From Vibrio aerogenes (lineage in GTDB: Bacteria > Pseudomonadota > Gammaproteobacteria > Enterobacterales > Vibrionaceae), in the NCBI RefSeq assembly GCF_024346755.1, contig NZ_AP024861.1:2976001-3040000 (forward strand): a stretch of 64,000 nt of DNA, in the 5' to 3' direction. Made by a program: the position numbers and the translations under genes. Of this stretch, positions 8,855 to 17,943 are shown piece after piece; within the stretch, counting starts at the first letter, position 1; each line of letters opens with the position of its first letter. The notes beneath the pieces were generated by a model, which was given only the letters and a program-made list of their open reading frames with translations, did no database searches and had not been told where the DNA came from.

Positions 8855-9446
8855 ATAAACTCCAAAATTAACCTTTGTACCCTGGCAACCTGACAAACAG
8901 GCTGAGTGGGCAAATATTTTTTATAACAATTCATTGATTAATAAATATTAAATTTGACATTATTTTAATATACTCTAATCAACACATATGAATATAGAAT
9001 GACAATTATTCACATTTTTATCGTATCAACATTACAGAGTCATAGGAATGAGTAAATTTATTTAGACTCATTGTTTATTCATAAATCAGAAGCATATTCA
9101 AAATAATTTATCAGATAATGATATTAACAGAATTTTCAGTTCATAATTAAGTAAATATTAAGTTTCATAAGATACATTGATACCACATCATTCCATTTCT
9201 CAAATGAAGTCTGATACTAAGAATCATGAACCTGTATTCCAAACACCTTATCAAGACTTCGATCACAAAAATAACCACTAACATTCACATTCAAATCAAC
9301 AAGCAATCATGTAACCGATTGATATTTCGGAAAAATAAAAGCATAATAATTACTGTCCCTCATTTACCTTTCAGGTATAACGAGTTTCAAATTATTCGAA
9401 ACAGAACGAATAGAATTACATTGATATCAATAGAGTAACTGTTCTT
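8855..9446. other. AT-rich intergenic region upstream of cqsS
   Basis: These 592 bases lie between divergent genes. In V. cholerae the autoinducer synthase gene cqsA lies next to cqsS; nothing resembling a CqsA-type aminotransferase is found here. A TTGACA at 8955-8960 with TAATCA 16 bases on could be a plus-strand promoter but lies far from cqsS. The ribosome binding site of cqsS is weak. A 70-codon open frame at 9226-9438 has no family resemblance. Confidence 0.5.
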
Positions 9447-11501
9447 ATGAATACTATTAATAAAATTTATCAAGATGCAGAGCCAAACTTATCCACACTC
9501 GGATGGCTTGGTATATTCGGCTATCCTGTATATTATTTCATTTGGAACAGCTTATTCCACCAACCTTATGAAAATATGGAATTAAGATGTTTTGGCTCAC
9601 TTTTATGCCTGATTCTTGTCTTACGAAATTTTATCCCTGAAAAATTAAAAAAATTCCTTCCTTATTATTATGTTTTTACAGTAACTTTTTGTCTTCCCTA
9701 TTTCTTTAGTTTCATGATGTTTATGAATCATTGGTCAACCATATGGGTGATGTCTTTTATAACCTCTATCTTCTTAAACATTATATTAATACACAATACA
9801 AAAATTCTACTATTACAAAGTATAAGTTCTTATATTTTTTCCTATGCAACGGTTAACTATATTTCATCATATAATACAATATCTTTGATTAACTGGTCCT
9901 ATATACCAATTATTTTATTTATCTATATATTCGGAAATATTTTTTATTATATGCATAAAAAATCGCATGAAGTAAAAGTATCCATCGCAAAATCTCTGGG
10001 GGCCGGGATCGCTCATGAGATGAGGAATCCTTTGAGTGCAATTCATACCTCATTCGAGCTTTTAAAATCATTGATTCCGGATAGTAATGCAGAAAACAGA
10101 ACAATCTCCCCCCATGATTTACGCACAATCCATCAGCTTTTAAATGGTGTCAAAGATGTGCTTGGCTCCGCCGATGAAACGATTGATTTAATTTTGACCT
10201 CAATTGATCAACACCGGGTATCAACCTCAACATTTCGTCAGCATTCTGCGCTGGATATCTTACAACAAACTTTGTCATCATTCAGTTATCGTTGTCAGGG
10301 AGATCGCAACGCTATCAACCTTGAACAACATTCAGATTTTGATTTCTTTGGTAATGATACGCTGTTGAAATACGCATTATATAATTTACTTAAAAATGCT
10401 TTTTATTACAGAAAAAGTAATGACTTCAGCATCCGTATAAAATTTTCCAGAGATGATCAATGGAACCAGATTATTTTTGAAGATAATGGTGAGGGTATTG
10501 AACCCAAACAACTTGAGCATATATTTAAAGATTTTTATACCCATGGAAAACACGGTGGATTTGGTCTGGGGCTGCCTTTTTGCCGCAGGATTATGAACTC
10601 ATTTGGTGGCAGTATTCAATGCGAGTCAAGTCTCGGAGAATGGACCCGGTTTACTTTAAGCTTTCCTGATTTCGCATCAAACAGAGTCACTCTGATGAAG
10701 CAGGAAATATTAAAAATGAAGTCAATGTTATACATTAAACATGATTCAACACAGACATTCGATACCTCCATTTTCAAGCTGTTATCTCAGGAAGAGTTCA
10801 ATATTGATGAAATAGATTTAGATGATGCTTTAAATAAAAAAGATTATGAATTTGAATATGATATTATCTTTGTCAACCTTGAACAAGCAGATAAGGTGCA
10901 ACAGAAATTTGCAGCTTTAGAGAAAATACTGGCTTTTACCCGCGCCCAAATATGTTGTTTTTTTAACCACAACCAGCAAGAGCTAATTCAGTCTGAAAAA
11001 TATTTATCACTCTTTCCGATCAAAACAGAACAACTCAACGCCACATCTCTCAGAAATACGATAGAGCAAATCCTGTTTGGTACAAAACCCCTTCGGACTG
11101 AGAAAAAGCTCCCTCAACCAGTGAACAAGGAAAGCACTGGAAAGCATATTCTGGTTGTTGATGATAATCGTTCAGTCAGAATTTTTACGGCTTTACTACT
11201 GGAGAAACAAGGCTATAAAGTCCTGCAGGCCAATGATGGTACTGAGGCATTATCTTCGGTTGAACATCAGAAAGTTGACTTGATATTAATGGATATTGAA
11301 ATGCCGGTCATGGACGGTATAGAAACAGCAAAACACATTCGTTCATCCAATAAACCTTACCGCCACATTCCGATCATTGGCCATACAGGGGATAGCCAGG
11401 CGAAGACTCTTGAACAAATTAAAGCGTCAGGTATGAATGATTACATGATTAAACCAGTCCAAAAAGAGCAATTGCTGGGTAAGGTCGCATATTTAATCTG
11501 A
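9447..11501 (+). CDS. cqsS: CqsS, CAI-1 quorum-sensing hybrid sensor kinase
   Basis: This 684-residue protein is collinear with V. cholerae CqsS (686 aa). The N-terminal half (to about residue 170) has six hydrophobic segments forming the ligand-binding membrane domain, including a well conserved FMMFMNHWSTIW stretch. The kinase domain has the H-box IAHEMRNPLSA with His190, the N-box LLKNAFYY and the G-boxes DNGEGI and GGFGLGLPFC. A C-terminal receiver carries Asp616 in LILMDIEMP. It senses the ketone autoinducer CAI-1 and passes phosphate to LuxU and LuxO. The position matching V. cholerae Cys170 is Phe166 here, as in V. harveyi, where Phe at this site is linked to ligand tail selectivity. 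cqsA is not adjacent. It ends 6 bases from convergent topB. Confidence 0.95.
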   Translation: MNTINKIYQDAEPNLSTLGWLGIFGYPVYYFIWNSLFHQPYENMELRCFGSLLCLILVLRNFIPEKLKKFLPYYYVFTVTFCLPYFFSFMMFMNHWSTIWVMSFITSIFLNIILIHNTKILLLQSISSYIFSYATVNYISSYNTISLINWSYIPIILFIYIFGNIFYYMHKKSHEVKVSIAKSLGAGIAHEMRNPLSAIHTSFELLKSLIPDSNAENRTISPHDLRTIHQLLNGVKDVLGSADETIDLILTSIDQHRVSTSTFRQHSALDILQQTLSSFSYRCQGDRNAINLEQHSDFDFFGNDTLLKYALYNLLKNAFYYRKSNDFSIRIKFSRDDQWNQIIFEDNGEGIEPKQLEHIFKDFYTHGKHGGFGLGLPFCRRIMNSFGGSIQCESSLGEWTRFTLSFPDFASNRVTLMKQEILKMKSMLYIKHDSTQTFDTSIFKLLSQEEFNIDEIDLDDALNKKDYEFEYDIIFVNLEQADKVQQKFAALEKILAFTRAQICCFFNHNQQELIQSEKYLSLFPIKTEQLNATSLRNTIEQILFGTKPLRTEKKLPQPVNKESTGKHILVVDDNRSVRIFTALLLEKQGYKVLQANDGTEALSSVEHQKVDLILMDIEMPVMDGIETAKHIRSSNKPYRHIPIIGHTGDSQAKTLEQIKASGMNDYMIKPVQKEQLLGKVAYLI

Positions 11502-11507
11502 ACCGGA

Positions 11508-13466
11508 TCAACCATCGGAACCTTTACTGACCTTCTTTCCCTGACTCTTTCTCTTTTTAAAGGTTCTTCTGCGTTTCTGTTTTTGATAATTCTGGGGCAT
11601 CGATTTTAAGCTGTCCGGCAAGGGCGATGACTGCACTTTATTCATCAGTGCTGTAACCTGTTCGGCTAATGAGTGCATAAATGGCTGATAAGGTTGCTTT
11701 TTCTCAGCAATATCCTGAAGCTGATGCTCCCAGTGAGCAGTCATATCCGGCAGTGTTGCTTCTGTAGGTAAAGCATGAATTAACCCCCGGCCAGCTGCAG
11801 TGCCATGTATCGTTTTACCACGACGAGTCAGCAGCTGGCGTTTCATTAAAATATCGATGATTCCGGCCCGTGTCGCTTCCGTACCCAACCCATCAGTTTC
11901 CCGAAGTATTTTTTTTAATTTTTTGTCTTCAATAAATCTGGCAATACCTGTCATTGCCTGAAGTAATGTTGCTTCAGAAAAAGGTTTAGGTGGCTCGGTT
12001 TTGTGTGATTTGATTTCACCTTCCCGGCAAATGAGTTGACATCCTTTTTCCAAAGGCGGAACGATGTCACAGATATCAACCGATTCTTCTTTATGCCCTG
12101 TCACTTGTTTCCACCCTGAATCAATCAATTGCTTCCCGCTGGCAATAAAAACGCCACCAGCTATCTCAAACACCAGCTTAGAGCCGGCATAAACTGCCGG
12201 AGGATAAAACTGTAATAAATATTGAGTTGCAACCAGCTGATAGATTTTGCGCTCATCAGACGAAAGGCGGGTGTTATTTCCTTGTTTAGGTGTTGGAATA
12301 ATGGCATGGTGAGCCTCTACTTTCTTATCATTCCAGGCCTTCGTCCGGATAGATAAATCAGCATGATTAATGACAGATTGTAACTCAGGATCAGTTGCTG
12401 AGATTGCCTGAATCACCTGATGAATATCTTTTTGATGTTCAACAGGTAAATACCGGCAATCAGAGCGGGGATATGTAATTAATTTATGCTTTTCATACAG
12501 CGACTGACAAACTTGCAGAACTTGCTGTGCATTCATCGAATAGCGTCTGGATGCATCTATCTGTAATGCTGATAATGAATATGGTAAAGGGGGAGAATGC
12601 CGTGTTTGTTTCTGTTCAGACTCTGTGACAACGGCCGGCTGTCCGGCAATCCGGCGGGCTACATTTTCAGCCAGAGGAAGGTGAAGTAATCGTCTTTCTT
12701 CATCCAGCCAGGGCTCACAGGCCTCACTGGGTTTCCAGCGTGCCCGAATATCTAAAGTCCCCTTTTCAGAGTGATAAGGAATCAATGCATCCAGAGTGAA
12801 ATAATCTTTAGAAACAAAGTTCTCAATCTGTTCATCACGTCTGACCACCAGTCCCAAAACCGGGGTCTGAACCCGCCCGACAGATAAAACCCCCTGATAA
12901 CCAGAACGCTGGCCGAGCAAAGTATATGCACGGGACATATTCATGCCATATAACCAATCTGCTCTGGAACGGGCTAATGCGGAAACAGATAAAGCAATAA
13001 ACTCTCTGTTTGGCCGCATTTGTTGGAGTGCTTTTTTGACAGCTGCCGGATTTAAATCATTGATTAACAGTCTTTCAACCGTACTTTTCACCACCTGACT
13101 CACACGACAGTGATCGATGACTTCATCAACCAGAAGCTGACCTTCTCTGTCAGGATCTCCGGCATGAATGATGTGCTGATGAGATTGAAGGAGTTTACGA
13201 ATCACTTTCAGCTGCTGCGCTGAAGACTTTCGTGGTTTGAGCTGCCATTTATCCGGCACAATCGGCAGATCTTCCAATCGCCATTTCTTGTACCGCTCAT
13301 CATAAGCATCTGGCTCAACCTGTTCCAGCAAATGGCCAATACACCATGTCACAATATCCCCATTACCACAACGGATAAAACCGCTGTCCCTGTGATGGGG
13401 AGAAGGAAGAACAGCCGCGATAGCTCGTCCTAAACCAGGTTTCTCTGCAATAAATAAACGGGACAT
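11508..13466 (-). CDS. topB: DNA topoisomerase III
   Basis: A 652-residue type IA topoisomerase (E. coli TopB is 653). The TOPRIM domain is at the N-terminus (LFIAEKPGLGRAIA, and HAGDPDREGQLL near residues 101-112, which holds the acidic metal-binding residues). GYQGVLSVGRVQTP marks the topoisomerase core, and the active-site tyrosine is Tyr332 in LITYPRSDCRYL. The C-terminus is a Lys/Arg-rich tail (about 630-652) that likely binds DNA. It cleaves and passes single strands and decatenates DNA during replication and recombination. It is downstream of grxD on the same strand. Confidence 0.95.
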   Translation of the reverse strand: MSRLFIAEKPGLGRAIAAVLPSPHHRDSGFIRCGNGDIVTWCIGHLLEQVEPDAYDERYKKWRLEDLPIVPDKWQLKPRKSSAQQLKVIRKLLQSHQHIIHAGDPDREGQLLVDEVIDHCRVSQVVKSTVERLLINDLNPAAVKKALQQMRPNREFIALSVSALARSRADWLYGMNMSRAYTLLGQRSGYQGVLSVGRVQTPVLGLVVRRDEQIENFVSKDYFTLDALIPYHSEKGTLDIRARWKPSEACEPWLDEERRLLHLPLAENVARRIAGQPAVVTESEQKQTRHSPPLPYSLSALQIDASRRYSMNAQQVLQVCQSLYEKHKLITYPRSDCRYLPVEHQKDIHQVIQAISATDPELQSVINHADLSIRTKAWNDKKVEAHHAIIPTPKQGNNTRLSSDERKIYQLVATQYLLQFYPPAVYAGSKLVFEIAGGVFIASGKQLIDSGWKQVTGHKEESVDICDIVPPLEKGCQLICREGEIKSHKTEPPKPFSEATLLQAMTGIARFIEDKKLKKILRETDGLGTEATRAGIIDILMKRQLLTRRGKTIHGTAAGRGLIHALPTEATLPDMTAHWEHQLQDIAEKKQPYQPFMHSLAEQVTALMNKVQSSPLPDSLKSMPQNYQKQKRRRTFKKRKSQGKKVSKGSDG

Positions 13467-13480
13467 TTCAAAATAAATCA

Positions 13481-13500
13481 GGCCACATAATCATGTGGCC
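13481..13500 (-). terminator. Hairpin between grxD and topB
   Basis: A perfect 8-bp stem (GGCCACAT and complement) with an AATC loop. In the minus-strand RNA it follows grxD and is trailed by UGAUUUAUUUU, a poor U-run, so it may be a weak terminator or attenuator before topB. Confidence 0.5.
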
Positions 13501-13541
13501 TTAAGATAACAGGGTGAACTGTAAATTTATACAGTTAAATC

Positions 13542-13880
13542 TTATTTTTCTTCATGTGTACCAGCACGGACAGCAGCTTCCTTAATTAAAGGCTGCAGCT
13601 CACCTTTCTGATACATTTCCAGAATGATATCGCACCCTCCAATCAGTTCACCTTCAACCCAAAGCTGAGGAAATGTCGGCCACTGAGCGTATACCGGCAA
13701 CTCGGTTCTGATATCCGGATTCTGAAGAATATCAACATAAGCGAATTTTTCTCCACAAGCGATTAACGCTTGTGAGGCCTGTGATGAAAAACCACAACTC
13801 GGTAACTTAGGGGAACCTTTCATGTAAAGCAGAATCGGATTTTCAGTAATCTGTTGCTTAATCTTGTCAATTGTTTCCAT
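13542..13880 (-). CDS. grxD: Monothiol glutaredoxin Grx4
   Basis: A 112-residue monothiol glutaredoxin with the CGFS active site at residues 29-32 and the glutathione/Fe-S motifs WPTFPQLW and GGCDI. Such proteins bind a [2Fe-2S] cluster as a glutathione-bridged dimer and act in iron-sulfur cluster delivery and iron sensing. I chose ATG 13880, which follows GAGG at 5 bases. The longer open frame to 13904 lacks a ribosome binding site and adds 8 unlike residues. It is divergent from sodB, an iron-linked neighbour pair also found in V. cholerae. Confidence 0.93.
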   Translation of the reverse strand: METIDKIKQQITENPILLYMKGSPKLPSCGFSSQASQALIACGEKFAYVDILQNPDIRTELPVYAQWPTFPQLWVEGELIGGCDIILEMYQKGELQPLIKEAAVRAGTHEEK

Positions 13881-14269
13881 TGCATCCTCTTTGGCTGACA
13901 GCAAACTTTTTTACATTTTAAATCATTACTCCAGAATAAAAAGCCTATTATTAGTAAGGTTGATATCCATAGACACTTATCCTGTTGAAAAAATTGCATT
14001 TTACAGACTAAATATCAACTGAAACTATCCGTAATTCTTCAGCCTGTGATAAATAAATTTTATGAAATCCCTTTTAATAAAGTAAAAACTTGCTAAAATA
14101 ACTTCCAGTCAGTCATATTGAAACAAAACAAAAGATAAATAACCGTATATCCTTAGACAGAAGGTAAAGAAAAAAACTAAGTATCCTGATATCACGGATA
14201 TACACCGGAAGTAAAAACCTGAGGAGACAATTTTGAGCAATTGTCCCTGAAAACAATGGAGATTAAGCA
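13881..14269. promoter_or_regulatory. grxD-sodB intergenic region with candidate sodB promoter
   Basis: These 389 bases lie between divergent genes. A candidate sodB promoter is TTGCTA (14090-14095), a 17-base spacer and TCATAT (14113-14118), which would give a 5' leader of about 145 bases. Near the start codon a 7-bp hairpin (GACAATT with AATTGTC, 14227-14246) precedes the AATGGAG ribosome binding region. sodB leaders are targets of the iron-responsive small RNA RyhB in related bacteria, but I did not identify a specific pairing. I saw no gene. Confidence 0.4.
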
Positions 14270-14854
14270 ATGTCATTTGAATTACCAGCACTTCCTTACG
14301 CAAAAGATGCTCTTGAACCTCACATCTCTGCAGAAACGCTCGACTTCCACCACGGAAAACATCACAACACCTATGTTGTTAAACTTAATGGTCTGATTCC
14401 GGGTACAGAATTTGAAGGTAAGTCTCTGGAAGATATCATCAAAACATCTTCTGGTGGCGTGTTTAATAATGCAGCTCAGATCTGGAACCACACTTTTTAC
14501 TGGCACTGCCTGTCTCCAAATGGTGGTGGTGAACCAACTGGTGCTGTTGCTGATGCAATTGAAAAATCATTTGGTTCATTTGATGCATTCAAAGCACAGT
14601 TCACAGAATCAGCAATTAACAACTTTGGCTCATCCTGGACCTGGCTGGTCAAAAAATCAGACGGTTCTCTTGCGATTACCAATACATCAAATGCAGCAAC
14701 ACCACTGACCGAAGATGATGTGACACCTGTACTCACCGTAGATTTGTGGGAACACGCTTATTACATTGATTACCGTAATGTTCGTCCGGACTATATGGCT
14801 GCATTCTGGGCTCTGGTTAACTGGGAATTTGTTGCTGAAAATCTGGCAAAATAG
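14270..14854 (+). CDS. sodB: Iron superoxide dismutase
   Basis: A 194-residue Fe/Mn-type superoxide dismutase, collinear with SodB. Metal ligands are visible in HHGKHHNTYV (first His), IWNHTFYWH (second His) and the VDLWEHAYYIDY signature (Asp and His). The glycine-rich GGGEPTG segment and the Q/A pattern are of the iron-dependent type. There is no signal peptide, so it is cytoplasmic. It turns superoxide into oxygen and hydrogen peroxide. It has a strong ribosome binding site and its own terminator, so it is monocistronic. Confidence 0.95.
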   Translation: MSFELPALPYAKDALEPHISAETLDFHHGKHHNTYVVKLNGLIPGTEFEGKSLEDIIKTSSGGVFNNAAQIWNHTFYWHCLSPNGGGEPTGAVADAIEKSFGSFDAFKAQFTESAINNFGSSWTWLVKKSDGSLAITNTSNAATPLTEDDVTPVLTVDLWEHAYYIDYRNVRPDYMAAFWALVNWEFVAENLAK

Positions 14855-14875
14855 ATCCTGGTTAAAATATCCGAA

Positions 14876-14907
14876 AGCCTGTTAGGTCAACTAACAGGCT
14901 TTTTTTG
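14876..14907 (+). terminator. Rho-independent terminator of sodB
   Basis: Perfect 10-bp stem (AGCCTGTTAG, 14876-14885; complement 14891-14900), 5-base loop, then seven T residues. Confidence 0.95.
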
Positions 14908-14999
14908 TGGCATTCATTCTTGAAAAACACCGGGTCTGAACAATCTTCTCAAGTTTTCGTACCTCTTGTCGATAATGTTGTATCGTCAAGGAGAACGTG

Positions 15000-15521
15000 A
15001 TGTCATTACAAACCGCTGAACTCATTCACTCACTGGATAAAGCCCACTTAATTAATGAATTACAGTGTGGCCAATCTGTCAATCAGGCGGTATCTCAAAA
15101 CCGGCGAGCAGATTTTACGCTTCTTCTGGCAATGCTCTCTACTGATGCCAGAGAAAACACCATCTGTGAAGCACTCCCCGTTCCGGATAAGGCAGAAAAT
15201 ACTCTCAGGGATCAATTTGGTCTGAATTCACCGCAGCCTCTGAGTTCAAATCAGGATACCTATCACCTTGGAGCAAACATCGCTCATTATTTTCATCATG
15301 GCGGCTTGCCTTCAGCAAAACTTCAACACTATCTGGCACCGGACGCCTTGACTTACCAACCAGAAGCAACACATGAACTTGATGAAGATGTATATCATAA
15401 CTTATCAGGTCATCAACGCAGACAGCTGGAAGATCAATTTGAAAGCCCGGTTATTGCCTCAGATCTCTATAATCAGTTAGTTAGCAACTACCGTCAGTCT
15501 CAAATTCAGGCAACTATCTGA
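15000..15521 (+). CDS. VC2046/SO_2500 family protein (function unknown)
   Basis: A 173-residue cytoplasmic protein I recognise as the VC2046/SO_2500 family (a gammaproteobacterial Pfam family with no assigned role). Features are a conserved N-terminus with ADFTLLLAMLSTDARE near residues 37-52, a central GANIAHYFHHGG and an acidic Leu/Gln-rich C-terminus. ATG 15000 follows AAGGAG at 6 bases. A GTG one codon earlier is possible but worse placed. It lies next to sodB and the SDR gene as in V. cholerae. Confidence 0.8.
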   Translation: MSLQTAELIHSLDKAHLINELQCGQSVNQAVSQNRRADFTLLLAMLSTDARENTICEALPVPDKAENTLRDQFGLNSPQPLSSNQDTYHLGANIAHYFHHGGLPSAKLQHYLAPDALTYQPEATHELDEDVYHNLSGHQRRQLEDQFESPVIASDLYNQLVSNYRQSQIQATI

Positions 15522-15683
15522 TTCTTAAATGGATTCAGTTTATATCAGACTACCGTAGTGTGAATTACGCCTCAAAACGACTCACAACTCTTCCCCTGAA
15601 AACTCATTCTATGACTTTTTTCACATCATCCTTCAATCTCTTCAACCATGCTAACGGAACAAAAAACATATCAGGATCTACCA

Positions 15684-16352
15684 ATGCATGTAAAAAACTC
15701 GATTATTCTACTGACTTCAGCAGGAACGCTCTTTGGCAATGCATTGGCAGAACGTTTCGCACAATCAGGCGCCAGAATTATCCTGGCAGACAAAGACCAT
15801 GAGCGTTTAATCTCCGTTTATGAACAAAGTAAATCCGTGTCAAACAACATTCACTATTTTTATATGGATGATTACAAACCTGAGTCAATCGAAGCTTTAC
15901 TTAATTTTATTCAGGTTAAATTTAATCAGGCTCCGGATATTCTCATTAATCACTGGCCAGGAACGCCTCTGCCTTCAGTCACAGATGAACATCCTCTGGA
16001 ACAGTTTACGCAAAATCTGACCGATATGATTTCCACACTTTTTTCATTCGGCCAGATGAGTGCGGAAAGAATGAGAAAAGAGGATCAGGAAGGTGTTATT
16101 ATCAATATTATGTCGAGCAATGATCAGAATGGTATACAGGGATTCGAAAGCTCTGCCTCAATGATTTCGGGCATGACACAGAGCTGGTCAAAGGAGCTGA
16201 CACCATTCAACATCCGGGTCGGTGCAGTTCTTCCCTCAGAAAAGATTCAGGATACCAGCTCAAACATGTCGATCCAGCTGGATGAATTGATCAGAAATAC
16301 TGAATATATTGTTGAAAATGAATATTTTAGTGGCAGAACCATGTCAGCCTGA
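15684..16352 (+). CDS. SDR-family protein, catalytic residues apparently lost
   Basis: A 222-residue Rossmann-fold protein of the short-chain dehydrogenase/reductase superfamily. The start is ATG 15684 after CAGGA; the frame is open earlier to 15648, but those residues do not fit. The nucleotide-binding turn is present but altered (LLTSAGTLFGNALA, residues 9-22). A Ser is retained in NIMSSND (residues 141-147). Where active SDRs have YxxxK, this protein reads F154 and A158, so both catalytic residues seem missing. It may be a binding protein or regulator and not an oxidoreductase. V. cholerae has an SDR gene at the same place; I cannot check whether it shows the same change. Confidence 0.75.
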   Translation: MHVKNSIILLTSAGTLFGNALAERFAQSGARIILADKDHERLISVYEQSKSVSNNIHYFYMDDYKPESIEALLNFIQVKFNQAPDILINHWPGTPLPSVTDEHPLEQFTQNLTDMISTLFSFGQMSAERMRKEDQEGVIINIMSSNDQNGIQGFESSASMISGMTQSWSKELTPFNIRVGAVLPSEKIQDTSSNMSIQLDELIRNTEYIVENEYFSGRTMSA

Positions 16353-16365
16353 CAATAAAAACGGA

Positions 16366-17121
16366 TTACTCTGCTTCATCCAGATATTCATCAAACAGTT
16401 CTTCCTGATCGGGATCATATTCTTCTTTTTGCTCGACTTCAGCTTTATAGTTCTGGTGCTGAAAGTACATATCCCGGGCCAAAGCATATGGATCAGGGGA
16501 GTTTTGGAGCATAGACTCCTGATTTGCCAGAGCAGCACGGGTTTCAAGCCCTTCAAAGAAAGATTTTGTTAATACAGCCCATATATTCAAATATGACAAA
16601 GGTAAATAAGTACTATCAACAAAATCGGCGGTATCTCTGACTGAATACGGACCAAGCGCAGGTAACATCAGATAAGGACCATTACCGATTCCATAGTGTC
16701 CCAGCGCATCACCAAATTGTTTTTCATCATCTTTATGAATACCTGCAGCAGATGCTATATCAATCAACCCAAACAAACCAAAAGTACTGTTCATCCAAAA
16801 ACGGTTTAAATGGTCAACAGCCTTTTCTCCATTTCCCATAATCAGGTTATTAACAACACTTGCAGGCTCATCTAAATTCGATAAAAAATTCGCAATTGCT
16901 CTCCGGAATGGATTTGGCACATAGTCAACATAAGCCAATGAAAGGGGTTTAAAAAAGTAAGGGTCCAGATAATCATAATTTAATGCCCACGATGTCCGGT
17001 TGATACTTTCCAGAGGGTCGCTTCCGTAGGCTGATTCAGAATTTTCAGGAACTGTGCTACATCCGCCTAACAAAATTATCATTAAAAACAAAAAAAACTG
17101 TCTTAGACGGTCATTCATCAT
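16366..17121 (-). CDS. mlaA: MlaA (VacJ) outer-membrane lipid asymmetry lipoprotein
   Basis: A 251-residue lipoprotein with lipobox LLGGC (Cys21), followed by the MlaA core. Conserved parts are DPLESINRTSWALNYDYLDPY, PNPFRRAIANFLSNLDEP, and NGPYLMLPALGPYSVRDTADF. MlaA sits in the outer membrane with porins and removes phospholipids from the outer leaflet, passing them to MlaC and the MlaFEDB complex. Its C-terminal tail is very acidic (from about residue 225). It is convergent with the SDR gene, with 13 bases between stops. Confidence 0.95.
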   Translation of the reverse strand: MMNDRLRQFFLFLMIILLGGCSTVPENSESAYGSDPLESINRTSWALNYDYLDPYFFKPLSLAYVDYVPNPFRRAIANFLSNLDEPASVVNNLIMGNGEKAVDHLNRFWMNSTFGLFGLIDIASAAGIHKDDEKQFGDALGHYGIGNGPYLMLPALGPYSVRDTADFVDSTYLPLSYLNIWAVLTKSFFEGLETRAALANQESMLQNSPDPYALARDMYFQHQNYKAEVEQKEEYDPDQEELFDEYLDEAE

Positions 17122-17216
17122 ATCTTTCCATTATAGAGTCTGAACACAAATCAAATAACAAGCGCGTCATTATATCAACACTTATGATGAATTTAACCAT
17201 GTAATTACTTCACTAC

Positions 17217-17366
17217 AGCGTGTTGATCTTTCTCCGTCCCTGCCGGAGGCTATTTTTGACTCTGGCAAGGCGGCAAATGTAGAGAACAGCAGTCTATATT
17301 CAACATTTGCCAACGTGGTCAGGGTAAAAACAGACTACTGGTCAGGCTGTGAAAGATAAACACGCT
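17217..17366. repeat. 150-bp imperfect palindromic repeat (type A)
   Basis: The left end AGCGTGTTGATCTTTC (17217-17232) is answered by the complement at the right end, GAAAGATAAACACGCT (17351-17366). The match continues inward for about 65 bases per arm with scattered mismatches and a one-base gap, up to GGCAAATGT near the centre. The RNA would fold into one long stem. The same end sequence occurs at 37420-37445. No ORF is inside. It looks like a small dispersed, non-autonomous repeat. It fills the gap between mlaA and the chemotaxis operon end. Confidence 0.75.
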
Positions 17367-17382
17367 CTGGGCATAAATAAAA

Positions 17383-17407
17383 AGGAAGCCCTTTGAATGG
17401 ACTTCCT
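17383..17407 (-). terminator. Terminator at the end of the flagellar/chemotaxis cluster
   Basis: Stem AGGAAG (17383-17388) with complement CTTCCT (17402-17407). In the minus-strand RNA the hairpin is followed by UUUUUAUUU. It lies 27 bases past the DUF2802 gene stop. Confidence 0.8.
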
Positions 17408-17434
17408 CATAACTGAACCTGAACAGGACGTGAT

Positions 17435-17941
17435 TTATGCATTTTTCTTAGCAGAGCGAGCCTTTTGTTGTTCTCTTGCATGCGATTTACTCAACGGTGG
17501 AACTTTCTCTTCTCCTGAAATTTTCTTTTTAAGTGAAAGCATAAGTTCAGCCTCAGCCTTCGGTAGTTCACACTCTTCAATTAATTCCTCAACATCAGCA
17601 CCTAGCTGGACTAACTTAGATGCTCTTGAATAAAGCCGGGAATCAGTGTCCTGTACTTGCTGTTCAAGATCTTTTACTCTTTCATTCAGATGAAGTATCG
17701 TATCTTCCTGTTCGGTAATCTTTTGTCCTAAACCAACAACTGCCGACCTCAATTCATTTAACTGCTTGTTTGTCTTCTGCAAAGTTTTATCTAACATTCT
17801 GGTTTCCTGACGTCGGTTTTCAGAGTGCATCAATAAAATATGCTTTAAACGAAACAGCAGTACAAAAAACAACAGCACAAAAAATACAGCTCCCCCAATC
17901 AATGCAGCCGGGAAGCTAAAAAATACTTCACTATCAATCAT
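17435..17941 (-). CDS. DUF2802 membrane-anchored coiled-coil protein
   Basis: A 168-residue protein with one N-terminal membrane span (about residues 10-32), a long coiled coil (about 40-105, heptad-like, rich in Leu, Glu and Gln) and a small C-terminal DUF2802 region (LVQLGADVEELIEECELPKAEAELM). The tail is Lys-rich. It is the last gene of the chemotaxis cluster, 2 bases after cheW, and is conserved at this place in Vibrio. The function is unknown; the position suggests a role at the pole or in motility, which is inference only. Confidence 0.8.
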   Translation of the reverse strand: MIDSEVFFSFPAALIGGAVFFVLLFFVLLFRLKHILLMHSENRRQETRMLDKTLQKTNKQLNELRSAVVGLGQKITEQEDTILHLNERVKDLEQQVQDTDSRLYSRASKLVQLGADVEELIEECELPKAEAELMLSLKKKISGEEKVPPLSKSHAREQQKARSAKKNA

Positions 17942-17943
17942 AA

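Noticed and set aside
9226..9438. 70-codon open frame upstream of cqsS
   Set aside because: AT-driven composition (Ile, Thr, Asn rich), no convincing ribosome binding site, no family features; probably chance.
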